Below, in pieces: positions 50,240 through 63,378 of a stretch of DNA of 64,000 nt (positions are counted from its first letter, which is position 1; every line of letters begins with the position of its first letter). Origin of the DNA: Gymnogyps californianus (taxonomy: Eukaryota; Chordata; Aves; Accipitriformes; Cathartidae); the NCBI RefSeq assembly GCF_018139145.2, contig NC_059471.1, positions 86,574,520-86,638,519 of the forward strand, in the 5' to 3' direction. The position numbers were made by a program, and so were the translations under genes. The notes under the pieces were generated by a model. That model had not been told where the DNA came from. It searched no databases and saw nothing but the letters and a program-made list of their open reading frames with translations.

Positions 50240-50740
50240 TATCTGGAGTGTTGTATGTACTTCTGAGCATCAGTGACTGAGGGAGAGGGAATTCAAACTG
50301 GAACAGGTGCAGAGAAGTGATGACGGTAATGAAAAGTGTTTTAGAGAAGAGAGCTTGCTTAGCTTAGAAAAGCAAAGGGTGAAAGAGCTCATGGTTACTC
50401 TCTGTGAGTGCAAAACAGGTAAAACACCTGGAAGGGAGGAAGCCACTTAGGCTAAAGAACAATACTGGCACAGGAATGAATGAGTATAAATTGGCCATGA
50501 ATAAATGTAGATTGAAGGCTAGGATGGTTTATAACCGTCAGAGCAATAAAATTTTGCTTGTTTTAAAGCAATGGGAACAAGAGAGGACAGAATCTACGTA
50601 GTTTTAAAACAGAACTTGGCTGGTTTATAAAAAGGAAGAGGCAGGTTGTTTGCCTGTAATAGCAGATAGATAGGTAGAACTTGATACACTGGGAAATTCC
50701 ATCCAGTCCATTGCTCCTGGGTCAGTCTCTAACCTTTCTA
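50240..50740 (+). mobile_element. Old CR1/L3-like LINE fragment, 3' part
   Basis: Blocks such as ATCTGGAGTGTTGTATGTA (end of reverse transcriptase, the LEYCVQF region), CAGAGAAGTGATGACGGTAATG, and TAAAGAACAATACTGGCAC followed by TATAAATTGGCCATGAAT resemble the 3' coding end of ancient amniote CR1 families. Stops and indels are frequent. The limits are approximate. A further tail-like piece at 51180-51255 may belong to the same or another copy. Confidence 0.65.
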
Positions 50741-51179
50741 CTTGGGCAGACATAGCCAGTGTCAATAACAGATGAAACTAAAGCTAAACTAAAATTGAAA
50801 TACTAGTTGCTTGCTGTGAAAGGGTGAGTAATTATTTAGAAGATAATATGCCCCTGTAGATACCAGAATCAAGTTCCTGCTGGCAGCATTCAGGTATTTA
50901 GGCAACGTACAAACCTGATTAGATAAAGACAGCTAAGGTAAGGTAGGGAATAAAAAATAATGCCTTGTAAACAGAGATTACATTACAGAGGCAGCATGGC
51001 AAACACCATTCAACTAAAGCCTTGAAAGCAAAGGAGTAAGACATTAGGGGAAAAGTCTTTTCATTTCTACATGGTCCTTAAAACTCAAAATACTCAAGGA
51101 CTGCAGACTTTCACTCTGCTGCAACCAAGACAGCAAAGCACCACAACTTCAGAGCTCTGAAAGAAAACCTTACTGGTGG

Positions 51180-51255
51180 CTGATCCCCATGACTGGAATA
51201 GGATATATTGGACTAGATGGGCCAAAGTTGTCCATTTCTAAATTTCTATGATAGT
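51180..51255 (+). mobile_element. Possible CR1 3' tail fragment
   Basis: TTGGACTAGATGGGCC followed by TTTCTAAATTTCTATGAT resembles the end of old CR1 families (TGGACTAGATGGxCC then TTCTATGAT). It is short and diverged. Confidence 0.45.
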
Positions 51256-52654
51256 TATTTCTGAGAACTAATGGCATTTCTATACCATCTTCACTTCAGT
51301 GTATTATTCATCCCCAGGAACAGGGATCTCATTTTAGGATCTCTGATGCTAAAGTTAGCATTTCTGGTAGTGAAAATCTGCAGAGTGTGATCCTCAAGGA
51401 TCAAAAAGAATGGTATAGAAAGGGAAGAATATAGATATTAACATTAAAACCGACACTCTCCACCTTTATTTTTTGACCCCATAGACTACAACTGCTTAAA
51501 ACACACACGTACCACACTCAGCAGCTCTGCAGGCTTAGTACAGGCATGGTTTTTTTTTTCCTGTGGAAAAAGGAGTCCTAAAGTCTTTCAGATGAGAAGA
51601 GTCTCAAAGGTAACCACTTTTTGATCAAGTTCCACATTTTTGGATCTGAATTTCAGCACTGAAGATTCCAGATGCTATAAAAACATTAATGTAGCACAAC
51701 ATAGTATTAAGGCCATGTCTCACTGATGCAGACTGTACTGGTTTAGCCACCCAGTCTGACAAACTGCTGCCAGTGCCAAGCCAATATATCTTTTTTCCCC
51801 CATAATTATACCATTTTTATCCCAGAGTGAGATTTCTCAGACATGCTATTGTTGTCAGGGACATAAGACTCCATTACTACTATGCTGAAAACTCTTCCCA
51901 GCCCCCACAATGCATTCAAATGGATCTTAGCTTTTACTAAACAGTGGTTTCGTAATAACAGATTGAACAAAGTGTAGCTGAGCTTAATAGAAGTGTCATA
52001 GTACAGACATGGTCATTTTCTTACTTAACTCTAAAAAAAAAATCTCTGAACAATACTATTTTTTTTTTTAACCACCAGCATTCCCTCCCAAGACCCAGAT
52101 GCTGTATCAAAATTAAAAAAAGAAGTCTTTGACTGGAGTGGGGTAAGACATATGGGTGTCATGCCAGGAAAGAATTAAAAATTAAAACAAACTGGAAAGC
52201 TGTATTGCACGTAAACCATCTTCCAATTACATCAGCAATTGATAAGCAGTAATTTGGGTTGATGGCTGGCAATGCCTCGTGGTACGGACAGGCAATGCTT
52301 ACCCACGGCAGAAAGGTGCTTGCTCCCCGGGAACTAGCACAATCTCCTGACTAGCAGCAGGCTTCTGCTTGCAGGCTCTCATCCTCAGGGTGGGGGTTCA
52401 ACCACCCAGACGCCTGCTGGGAGGGCAACACAGCATCTGGCAGGAAGCCCAGGAGGCTCCTGGTCTGCATAGGTGACGGGTCCTCACGGACAGAGCTGAA
52501 CAGGGTCAAGGATTGACTCAACCTGCTGCTCACAAGCAGCGAAGAGCTGGGGGCAGCTCTGGTCACACAGGGCAGGCCTGGCTGCAGCAACCACAAGACG
52601 CTGGAGGTTGGGGTCCAGAGGAAGGCTGTTGTTCAGGGATTGCCTCATCCCCAG

Positions 52655-53285
52655 GCATGATCCCCTGGGGAGCTGCCGTGAAGGGGAAGAGTGCCCAGGA
52701 GAGCTGGCTGGTTTCTAAAGGCAACTTACTGAGAGCTTAGGAATGAACCATCTTGTCATGTGGGAAGACTGGGAATTTCAGAAGAAGGTCTGCACGGCTA
52801 GATGGGGAGCTTCTCATTGAACTAGCACACAAGAAGGGAGTAGAGAAGAGGTAGAAACAAGGACAGGCAGTATAAAGCAGTGTTAGGTACTTAGTATCAG
52901 AATCAGGAAGGCCAAAGCCCAGCTGGAGCTGAGACTGCCGAGGTGCGCTGATGGGAAGACTCTGTGGGAATGCTAATTTCAAAGTAAGTTCAGGAAAAGC
53001 ACGGGCCCATCGATGGGTGGAGAAGAAACCCTAGTTACAATGGAGCAAAAAAGGCTTAAGTATTCAGTGACTTTATTCGCCTCAGTCTTCCCAATCAAAG
53101 GCTACTCTGGTACTGGCATGATTTGGGATGGAGAGGGGTAGCCCTCCCTCAATGAGAGGGGTCAAACAAGTTAAAGACTTGAAAGAAGTTAGATGTACTC
53201 GAAACCATGGAGTTGGGTAGGATTTACCTGAAGATGCTGGAGGAGCTGGCCAATGTGATTGTGGGATCAATATATGCGGAAAACA
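52655..53285 (+). mobile_element. CR1 LINE fragment, endonuclease-RT linker region
   Basis: The plus strand encodes CR1-like pieces: KSAQESWLVSKGNLLRA near 52690, a degenerate Lys/Arg-rich stretch (near AHKKGVEKR) after 52827, then the block near 53070 corresponding to FFASVF (here DFIRLSLP-like after mutation: ACTTTATTCGCCTCAGTC). It ends near GATGCTGGAGGAGCTGGCC (the RVLRELAD region). Stops and shifts are common. It is truncated at both ends, with no 3' tail. It could overlap further 5' into 52560. Confidence 0.7.
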
Positions 53286-56200
53286 TTTTTAAATTAAGCT
53301 TTTTTTAAATGGCAAGGGAGCTGTGAAGAAGAAAATGGAACATGCATGTGAACAATTTTAGCTGTAGCTGAGCTACATTAGCTGCACTGGCTATTATAGT
53401 GAAAGAAATTCCCACAACTGAGTGGGCCATGGGATTTGATTTTCATATTTCTTGTCCTACTTTCATGTTTATAAGATATTACATACAGCAGCCTTCATTT
53501 TTAAGACCTGGGATTTGATGTATCCTATTTCTGAAACAAATACCGAAGTTTTGCTGAATTTATCACTGAGGGAAGAGGTAAAAATCCAACACCAGGTGAA
53601 ATGGTACTTTTAGAAGCTGGACTTGATACAAGCTTTCACAGCTGCCCTGGGTGAGATAAGCGGGTACTCTGGTAAAATACACATTTGACATCTGGGGAGG
53701 AAATGCTGTGAGGAAGTGAGCTTTTACTGCCAGTGGGCCAAGTCCCAAAGTTTCTGCTTAGTTTTAGCTCAGCCAAACGCTCATTCAACTCAGGTGGATT
53801 TCTCTTCAGAACTTAGATCTGCACAAGGACGGCGAGTCATGATCAAACTGACCGCCCTCCCCCCCCCCAAAAAAAAAATTACAGACCATTCAGTTTGTGA
53901 GTTGTCACTTGTGAATCTTAATTTCCGCAGTCTGGCATCTGATCTGCCTAAGACTCCTATCACACTCATCCCAGCTCATCTTTCTCTGTGTTATTTAATA
54001 CCCAGCTGCCAACCTTGCTACACACGCTTCCCAAGTACCGCCTTAGCAAGAGGGAGTGCAGACTGGCAAAACAGGGAGTAACTACCCATCTCACACTGTC
54101 ACCTTTCTCCTGGAGGGGCAACTGATTTGGCTGTCTCTTCTCCGCTATTTTACCAGAATTTGTAGAAATATAATCTCTTGGAGATCAGTAGCTCTCTCAA
54201 GTTAAGGTAGATTTAGCCAGAGGGTTCAAAAGTGAAGGTAGGCAGACAGATAATGTGGTCAGATAAGCCCCATCTCATTCAGAAACCAAGCTAAACGTAT
54301 AGTGAATCTAAGAAGGAAGAGAAAAAAGGAAGCTAAGGCTGGGAGTGAGAGGTACAACTGAGTCTCATTTTCCCTTTCATTTGCATCATTGGGAATTCTG
54401 CTAATTGGTTTGAATAGGAAGTGAACTGGACCCTAATTCAGCTATGTATATTTCAAAGAAACACATTTAATTTAGGAGGTGAATAGTGAAGTTATAATTT
54501 AAAAAGAGGAAAAAGGAGACATTATAAAAGAAGCAATGATGCTTGTTCCTTTTTTTATATTTCTGTTTGATATTAATATTTGGACATCTGTTGACACACT
54601 AATAACTGCTTTGAGGAACAATTAAAGGAAAAATGACTGGCTTTGGGGCTAGGCGAGGATATAAAATAAATGTCTTGATACACTGGAAGAAGTAGAGAAA
54701 TAGAGAGAAATGTTATATTACCAGTTAAGAAACAGTGAAAGGGACTCATTTAAGACTGAATGCATAACCTCAACATTACTATTTTCTGTCTTGCTGTGCT
54801 TAGGCAATGTACATGTTCTTTAAATCTATGAGCTTTTAATGAACATACAGGTGATACAGTGTCAATGTATATACTGAGATCAATTCACGTTCACCTGGGT
54901 TACCAGCTGTACATTCTGAATGCCTATAATGAAATGTAGTTATTACAGAGTTTTGGTGTCCTAATTTTTTAAGCCTAATACTATATTAGGATCTTTTCTA
55001 GCAACATCATCCATGTTAACAAACTTTCAACCTGCTTCCCTCAGACTCAGCACAGGATGAGCACTTGCTTTCTTAGTCTGACCACACAGTTTCATAATCG
55101 TTGAGCACTGGTGTTATTAGTCCTTATGGACTTCATTTGGCAGGATATGAGCTAAACAGTGGTTAAAGCTTTCATTTGGGCAAGAGCTTAAGCGTATGTT
55201 TAAAGTTATGTGAATTCTGCTGGACAAACATGTCCCTTCTCCGAGTCGTGCCTAGGGATGCTGTGATTCACCATGCATATTCAGGCACAAGGGAGAAAAG
55301 GCAAAGAGAGAAGGGGAGAAACTTTTCTGAGACAAACTCATCTTCCTAGGAGCCTGCAAATGGCTCTGGGCACCTACAATGTGCAACTTCCAGATGTTTG
55401 GAGGTGAAAACCAGGCAGGAACCAACTCTGCAACTTAATTCCTCGAGGAGCTAGAGAACACGCAGGCTTGTTGTTAAATAAGAATCCATGCAAGTTTTCT
55501 ACTTCAGGGTTATTGTGCTTAAATTTGCAGGCTATAATTTAAAAAAAATCAGACTAGGCATCCTCTGACAGAAGGGTGTCTACTGCCTGACAACCTTCTT
55601 TGCTCCTGCTTCTTTCTTCCTCCTGTCTTCTTCCCAATATGGGTCTTTTGTGTTATTCTCTCCAGGTGTCTTTGTCAGGGGCTCAGCATCTTCTCACAAC
55701 ATAATTTATTGCTTAGTTATCACTGACCTCAGGTATTCAGAGCTGAAAACTGCTGTGCCCTGGACGATAGCCAAGGGTGTCCAAGAGTGACACATGAAAG
55801 TGGCTGGTCAGGCTTCATTGTTCCTGTGCACTCTGCACTCGATGCAAGAACTGGCCTTGTCTCCTCCCATGGGTTCTCTGTCAGCTGGGAGGCCAAACAC
55901 AGCAGAGAAGGCAAGAGACCCACACTCAAAATTATGTTTTCAGCCTGACCTCACTATGCAGATGCCTGATGAGCTTTAAAAGCCAAACAGAGAGACATTT
56001 CACAGAGGTCTGCAGTAGTTGGGACTGTTTGTTGGGCTGCCATACACTGCACACCTTTCAGTCCTAGGCAGTAAGCTGTCAAATTGGCTGAAGCATAATA
56101 TGATTTATAGGGAAAATTCACTATATAGGGTGAATAACTATATACAGTGGAACTTCATGAGCTTATAAAAGCTGCTCTTGGTTATGTAGAAAGAGAATGG

Positions 56201-59200
56201 CTAGGATCTGAAACTGAACTGCTAAAATCCCACTTTCTCATCTGATTTGTAAATTCCAGTTTGGGGCTGTACTTAGAGCTGTAATCAGTGTTTTGAAAGG
56301 AGTTAATCTCAGAGCATGAGGAGTGACTAATACCATTATTCTCCTTTTAGATTGCTTGAACAGGGTTTCTCTTTCTGATTAGTAAGAAGAATTCTCTACC
56401 CTAAAGGCCTATCTACTTCCAGCCTCTGCATTCATAGTCAAGGATTACTTTAATTTAAGACATTACTTAGATAATTTTCAAAATCTGCTCAACATTTTCC
56501 TTTCCCATCTCCCATTTCTTCTTTTGCCCATATTCTCCTCTGGCTTGCACTTCACAAAGTGCTCTCCAAAAGGGAGAGAGATTGCTACGATCTTACCTCT
56601 CTTCCTGCAAAAGTTTTGAAGATTTAGTGTGGAGATAGTGAGTTTCAAAATTACCCCTTTTGTGAGCTTCCAGCTCCATTTCCCTTCTCTAAAGAAAGAG
56701 ACACCCTTTATTAAAAAGGGTATCATCACCTCCATAGTCTAGAACTCAGCAATTCAAAAGCAAGTAAAAAAATCTGAACTCTTCTGCTGCTCAGGAGTTG
56801 TGCATTGGCTTAAACATCAAAGTTAACAGTCAAAATTATGCACAGGCAGAGAGCACATCCACACGTCCAAATCCAGCTTGAGACATCTATGCTCCAGAAA
56901 AGGGAAAGCCTTCCTTGTCTTGCTTCTTGCCAAGACATTAACTCATCTGCTTTTAATAAGGTGCCTGTTTATTGCAAGGCAGCGCAGTTACCAGTGGCTC
57001 AAGCTTCAGCAGTTTGTTGCTGCTCTTTTTCTACTTCCCAGTTTCAGAAGAGATCACCACATTGGGTTTGAACTTCCCTTCCACCAGATGGTTGTCTCAG
57101 TTTCCCAATAAGCTACTCCAGCCTTGTCAGGCCTGATAACACTTTCTCTTCCTAAAGGCACTTGCGCAGAAAAACCTCTGGCCTTTGCGGTTCCCTTCTG
57201 GGGCCATCGCAGCCTCTCAGGGGGAGGCAGCGTGTTTGGGAGTGCAAGGGAATAAAGCTCATCCGTAGAAATGTGTCTCAACCCAAATACAGAGTTTCTC
57301 AATCCTGATAAGCCAGTCCTGGAATGAAATATTCCCATCTCTGATCTGTACTTAGCAATTGCTGTGAGCTTAATCTTCATTTGTTCTTTATCGATTTTAC
57401 GTTTTGCATTTGTTGGGAATTACAGAGGTTTGATGTAGAACATACTTAGCTACAGGAGTCTTTTTATAGATTTCAATGAGCTCTTTATTATTTGACAGTT
57501 CTCATTCAGTAGGAGGTAGACATTTCTGGCTCACAAATTGGTAACATTATTTTGTTTTTCTTTCATAAGTAACACTTAACTAGTGTTTCTAATAATATTG
57601 CAGCTAAACAGATTCTAAATATGACAAAGTGTTGAAAACACACAGGGGAAGTTGTATAATTGAATAAAATCTTCACTTCTTATGCCCAACACTTTAATCT
57701 AATCCATCCATTCAAAGCCTAGAGGTTTCTTGGTCTTTCAGCTGCACTTATCTGATAAATGAGCTTTTAAAAATAGAGATGGGACTAAATTCAAAAGGAG
57801 TATTCAAACCTCTAAGTATTGGGAGGGTGTAGATAAACCGGGGCTTGTATTAAAAGCAGCTGCTGTGCTAACAGTCTACAAAACCAAAAATAGGCTTGAA
57901 GTTGAATCATTTATTGAAATATCGTACTATTTGGTTATGGTGTAATCTGGTTCTCCATGTGTTATTCTACCAAACAAAACCCGATTCCAGTTCAAGATCA
58001 GTATTATTATCTTCTGGAAGGCATATGCTGTTACTTGTGCATGCTGACAAGCTACACACACGTGTCTGAGGAACCGGCTGTGGCTTTGACAGCTGGTCCT
58101 AACTAATTGCCTCCAGCAAGATAAACATGGTCCTGGAGTTTGATCAACTACTTTTTAGGATAAGGGACAAATGGAAGAGAGCTATGTACTGTGGGAATCC
58201 AGGAGATTAACAGGAACAAGTTAACACTGTAAGAATATTGCTGTATCAAGGCAAAAATACTCGTATATATTTTATGCTTATAAGGTACGTTCTATACAAG
58301 CAATTTAGAACAATCTGTGATTTTACCTTTGCTACACCCCACAAAGAATATTTCCTTTCCTGCAGTGCCATTCTATTCAGTAATTGTCCCAAGCCATTAT
58401 ACTTCCTACACAACAATTCACAGTAAGAAATATAAGTGTGAAGGGGAACACATTGCTTCAGTTTGTGGAAGAATATGTGCCCCACTCCCGCTTGGCATGA
58501 AATCTTGATCTGATTTGTTTGCAACTGCCCATACAATCTACTCTTATTATTTAGCTTTGCACATGAACTTGAGTCTTGAAGAAAAATTTGCCTAATTCTT
58601 TATACTACTGTTGCACAGGCACAGACTTGACGAATGCACCTCTCTCTTCTCAAGCCAAACCCAAGTGTCAAGAGGAATAACATGAAGAATGCTGAAATTT
58701 GTTGTGAGTTAGATCTGGGTTAGTGTTTTGTGGCATGCGCTAAACTCTAATATTCCATTAAGACAAAGGAGAAAATTCAGTTTTCACTGTAGATTTATTT
58801 CAGTTGCATGCAAATTTCTGGATGATGAGGCTGCTATGACTTTTCAGCATCTATAAGGAATAGAATTATCTTATCACAAAAGAGAACTTTGAGAATAAGA
58901 AGCTCAGAGAAGCCAGCAAATTTAACTTCAATGTCATCTGAGTTTGAGAGAATTAATGTTCCTGCTTGCCAGATATCTCATGATAGTTCTACCATTAGCT
59001 GCCTTTTGTGAAAACCCAGAATGTTGTCGCCCCAAAATATGCACTAAAACTTCCCCAGGGACAGAGGTAATAATAAACAGGGTGAACCATCCCCACTCTG
59101 GCATAGCACTGAAAGGGTAACACCGGGCTTACAAAAGCATGAATGCAAAGTACATGAGCATGTTCGCTGTACAATTACTCTGTTTGTGCAGTCAGTTGCA

Positions 59201-59919
59201 GTAATTGGATAATTGGGTCCACAACTGCCTAACTACATCGATAACTACTCATTACTAAATTATATGTGAGCAGTGTATAAAAAGCCCCAGTGTCTAAAAG
59301 CCTTTGTTACAGACACTTCTATTTCATGAAGGCTCATCCTACTTAAAAAAAGCATGCCTATGCACCATGATCTTTTGTTTGTTCATTCCTTTTGAACCAG
59401 GAGAGTGCAGACAGAAAAAGAAACACAACTGAATGGGAAAAGAGGCTGTTGTGAACACAGGCTCTTGCTTTTCTCTTCTGCTGGTCCACAGAGCTTTTCA
59501 AGGAATGCCATAGGAAGTTAAATAAGGAGGTTTTAAATGTTCAGCCTTTGAAAGGAACATTCTGACGTAGTCTTACAGTGACAGGTTGTTATGTTTTTTT
59601 GCTCTCTTGGCCTTTTCACAACTCTCATTTCAGTTACTTTCATAGGAATAAAGAATGACTTCAGAACGTCCCAAGCCTGAAGCAGTTTTGGAGGACTGAG
59701 CCTTGGCAATGGCAAACCCATGAAAAGACAGATTGCCCTAAGTGGCCACCACACGGAGAGTTAACAGAGAGTTACCAGCAGGACCACATTTTTCACCTGA
59801 GAGCTCTAAAGAGATGCAAATGTGAAACAGCTGAACTACTAGTTGTAGTGTACAGCCACTTATCTCTCACCTACAACCAATAACCTGGACACCAGAGGAA
59901 TGGAAATGTAGCAAATGAT
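53286..59919. other. Intergenic DNA, mostly featureless
   Basis: Short frames only are seen, for example 57054-57380 minus (108 codons) and 56478-56735 minus, without recognisable products. Around 55186-55222 the text TTAAGCGTATGTTTAAAGTT resembles a motif of old amniote repeats. A MIR-like CTCAGTTTCCCAATAAGC occurs near 57096 but is too short to call. Confidence 0.5.
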
Positions 59920-61325
59920 GATGCCTGTTGTTGAAAGGAGTTGCAGGGATTTTAGAAGATTACAGACCAGTGTTGGACATTAATAAAATAGCAGAATTAT
60001 TGGATATGTAGGCAAATATGATACGTTGGGCAAGATTCTTCATGGTTTTGTAAAGGGAATTCATTCTTCATAAATCTATCAGAGTTCTCTGAAGGAATGA
60101 ACAAGCATGTTGATACGGGCGCTACAGCTGATGTGGTCTCCTTGGACTCCTGAAAGGCACTTGGCAAGATCATTCACCAAAGGGTCTTAAGATTAATTAA
60201 GATTGGGATGAGATGGACAGTGCTGACATGGATATGCAACTGATTAAAAGAATAAGTAGTTACTTTTCTCACCAGAGGGAGCTTACCACTGTGGTCACAT
60301 GGGGACTTATCTGAGGAGCCCTGCTCTTCATCACATTCACAAATGAATGGAAAAGGGGTGAAAAATGAAGTGACAAAGTTCAGTGACTGTTCTGAACTCT
60401 TCCTGGTGAAAAAAGTAAAAGCTAGCAAAGTGTGAAGGGTTGCTATAACGTCTTGTGATACTGAGTAACATGGCAGGGTGGGGGAAGAGAATGTATGAAA
60501 ATATAAAAAGAGTTCACAAGAGAAATCCTAATTTAATATATGCAATTACAGACTCTGAAAAAGCTATTATCAACTAGTACAAAGATTCTGAAGTTATAAT
60601 AGCAAGTTCTGTAGGAACGTCAGCATGGTGCTGAATGGCAGTCAATATGAAGCAAATTACTAGGGAAGGAAGGGAGAACAACCCATAAAACAATATTAGA
60701 CTACAATATCTTGAATGCTGTGGACATTTTTAGCCCTCATATCACTATATATATATATATATATATATAAATAGGATCAAAATAGGAGCATAGTAGAGTG
60801 ACAAGGACAATCATATGTATGAAGTAGGCTCAATACAAAAAAATCAAACGTACAAGGACTCTAGCTATGAAAAAAATTGACTCAGAGGAGATATGAAAGA
60901 GAGCTATAAAATCATGTATGGGATGGAGATCAATAAGGAAGGATCATTCTGCTCTTCTAAAATAAGAGGGAGCATCCAAGGAAATCACCAGGCAGGAGCT
61001 CAGCTGTAGAACCCAGGCCTGGGGATATTCTAGGTACTAAAAATTTACATTGATTCAAAAAGTGATTAGACAAATTCATGAAAATAAAAAAACCCAAAAC
61101 AACAAAACACCAAAGCCTATTTAATTCTGAGATTAAATAGGCACCTCTGGCTGAGGAAATGATTGTGTAGTGCATTGCCTGGGATGTGAGAGTATTCTGG
61201 GAGAGTATCTTCATATGCTTGTCCTGCTTTTATAACCTTTCTTATATCTGCTGTTGTTCACCATCAGATACTTGACTAGATGGCTTTGATCCGGTTCTGA
61301 ATGACTATTCTTATGATCAGGACAG
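59920..61325 (+). pseudogene. Ancient, heavily decayed CR1 LINE (~1.4 kb)
   Basis: Conserved nucleotide blocks of an old CR1 type appear in order. CATGGTTTTGTAAAGGGAA (HGFxKGN region) lies near 60042, and GTTGATACGGGCGCTACAG with CTTGGACTCCTGAAAGGCAC (the YLDFxKAFD region, now with a stop) near 60110-60160. TTCACAAATGAATGGAAAAGGGG lies near 60340, ATCTTGAATGCTGTGG (LEYCV) near 60709, and GGAGATATGAAAGAGAGCTATAAAATCATG near 60888 in pieces. The end is GGGAGAGTATCTTCATATGC and CTTGACTAGATGG near 61270. A TA microsatellite at 60745-60769 has expanded inside it. No open frame remains. Limits are approximate. Confidence 0.75.
60745..60769 (+). repeat. (TA)12 microsatellite within the ancient CR1
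   Basis: About 12 TA units lie between the LEYC block and the later [12 protein letters not shown] block of the decayed CR1, so the expansion is younger than the CR1 insertion. Confidence 0.95.
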
Positions 61326-62406
61326 GGATCCTATGGAGTAGGAGATGTCTCATTAGGAGACTTTGGCTATGATAACAAGCAATGTTGCTGCTTCCATTGT
61401 CCCTTTATGATGACTCCAACGTTTTAAGAAGAGAAGTGTTTCACATATTGGCAATACTTACCTTTTTTTTGGCACATAGTTGCTATGGAAATAAACAGTA
61501 ACTTGGCACAGATCTACATTCTTTTTGTTTTCATAGGTAATGTCTTTGAGAAACTCCAGATCAGTGAGTGACAGGGACATTTCATGAATGAATTTCATTT
61601 TGTAACCTGCACACACAATTCTTGAGCTGACAGGAGAATAGTTTTAGAGTAACTAATACATACCAAAACCAGTCACTGTGTAAGGGAGGTTTTCAGTTTA
61701 CCTGTTGCAGTATCATGTTGAAAAACAAGTAAGTGCCCCAGCAGAAAAGTAGAGGGGGGAAAAAAAAAGGTTTGCAGCTTATTTGTAAAATAATTTTCAA
61801 CTTTTACAATTGATGATTCATAAAAGGGCTAGTGCCAGTAGGCAGCAAATCTCACAATCTTCAAACAGTTTTGATTATAGTGTTGATTTCAAGTGCCTGC
61901 TTTTTTTTTTCTTTTTCTTTTTTTAATGCATGCAAGCAGTTTTTTGTCTTTCTTGCTCTGGCTTCTAGATTTTATCTCTGTTTATTTTGCTTTTTCACCA
62001 TAATGCCAGCATTTTCTTGATCTGGGCTTTAACAGTCCTTTCCTTTGCATGTGCTTGAAGTACTTTAGAGAGGCTCCTTGATTTTTTTATAACTGGAACG
62101 TTATCCTTGTCCTTTTTCCTTCCGAGAGCCCTCAAAAAGTCACATTCACACACTTGCATTGGATGCAGTGGCTCAGAGAAATGGCAGTTTCCCTTCAGAT
62201 TGCCATCTCAGTGACTCAGCCAGCTTCTGAAGATGATAAAAATGAAGATGGCACAACCCAGGGTCTTTCTAAAGTGCTGAAGATTTTACAGACTCTGAAA
62301 GTTATTTAGTAAGTTTTAAAACTGGAAACAGTCTTATGTGATAGCACTGCATAGTAACTAGTAGATAAAGTTGCAGACAAGTAAATTGTGTTTGTTCCTT
62401 TTTCTT

Positions 62407-62418
62407 GGGGGGGGGGGG
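62407..62418 (+). repeat. Poly-G run of 12 bases
   Basis: Twelve uninterrupted G follow TTTTTCTT. It is simple sequence, and the length may be uncertain. Confidence 0.9.
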
Positions 62419-63290
62419 TATTTTTTGTGGCTAAGCTGCTGAAACTGCTGCAGTTCTGCCTAACAGCTCTGGCTTATGACTATGTCACGCAAGTGCCCCG
62501 ACCGCTCCGCCTGCCAGCTGGGTCTGGCAGGTGGGAGGACCACATCTTGCAATACCTGAAAAGCTGGGGTCTTCAGGAGCCAAATACTTCTTCCTCTTAC
62601 GTGTTCGCCTCCTGAGTATGCATCAAACCAATGCAGCTCCCCAGTTCCTAGGATATATACCACAGCTTTTTGAAAGTATTAACCCCCAGGGACATACTAT
62701 ACTCACATACGTATAAAAAGGAAATGAGAATGATAAAAATAAATGCCAAGTAAAGCAAGAGTTTAGTTTTGGATTGAGTTCACAAAATATATGGTGACCA
62801 ATAGATTTTATGAACCACCCGTATATAGCTGCAGATGTTAAACAGAGTTAATATCAATAGAGATATTAGAGGACCAGTGAAGAAGTGGCAACCATAAAGC
62901 AAGGTGCATGGGAGCTGGCATCCTAGCCTATGGCCTACCAAGACTGATGCTCCCTGCACCTTTCGCACCCCAAGGCTCATGCATATTGCCATCACTGTTA
63001 GTATTAAAGGCATAACAGGTATAACTCTGCATAAGTTGTGCCTACAGTCTGAGGAGGGGCAGAGCCTGGAGTGGGACCGGCAGTGGGGTGCTGGTCAGTT
63101 TGGTGCCCTGGCATGTGCCCGGTGGCTGCACCTGCCCTGAAGGGTCTTGGTCTCCAGCCATCATGGAGATGGCCTAAAATGCCAAAAGAAGTGACAACAC
63201 AAGCTATACCTTCCGGTCAAGCATGACCGAAGGGACCCAACGCTGGCATTCGGGTTAGTATGGGGTGCAGAGCGCTTGTGCTGCGTGGGA

Positions 63291-63378
63291 TAGAATCACA
63301 GAATCATAGAACCTTTTAGGTTGGAAAAGACCTTTAAGATCATCGAGTCCAACCGTTAAGCTAGCACTGCCAAGTACA
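63291..63378 (-). mobile_element. CR1 3' end fragment, minus orientation
   Basis: TAGAATCACAGAATCATAGAA followed by GGTTGGAAAAGACC and ATCATCGAGTCCAACCGTTAA is the reverse complement of the terminal 80-90 bases of a CR1 3' UTR, including the octamer-like tail. Similarity fades after about 63378. It is a very short 5'-truncated insertion. Confidence 0.9.
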
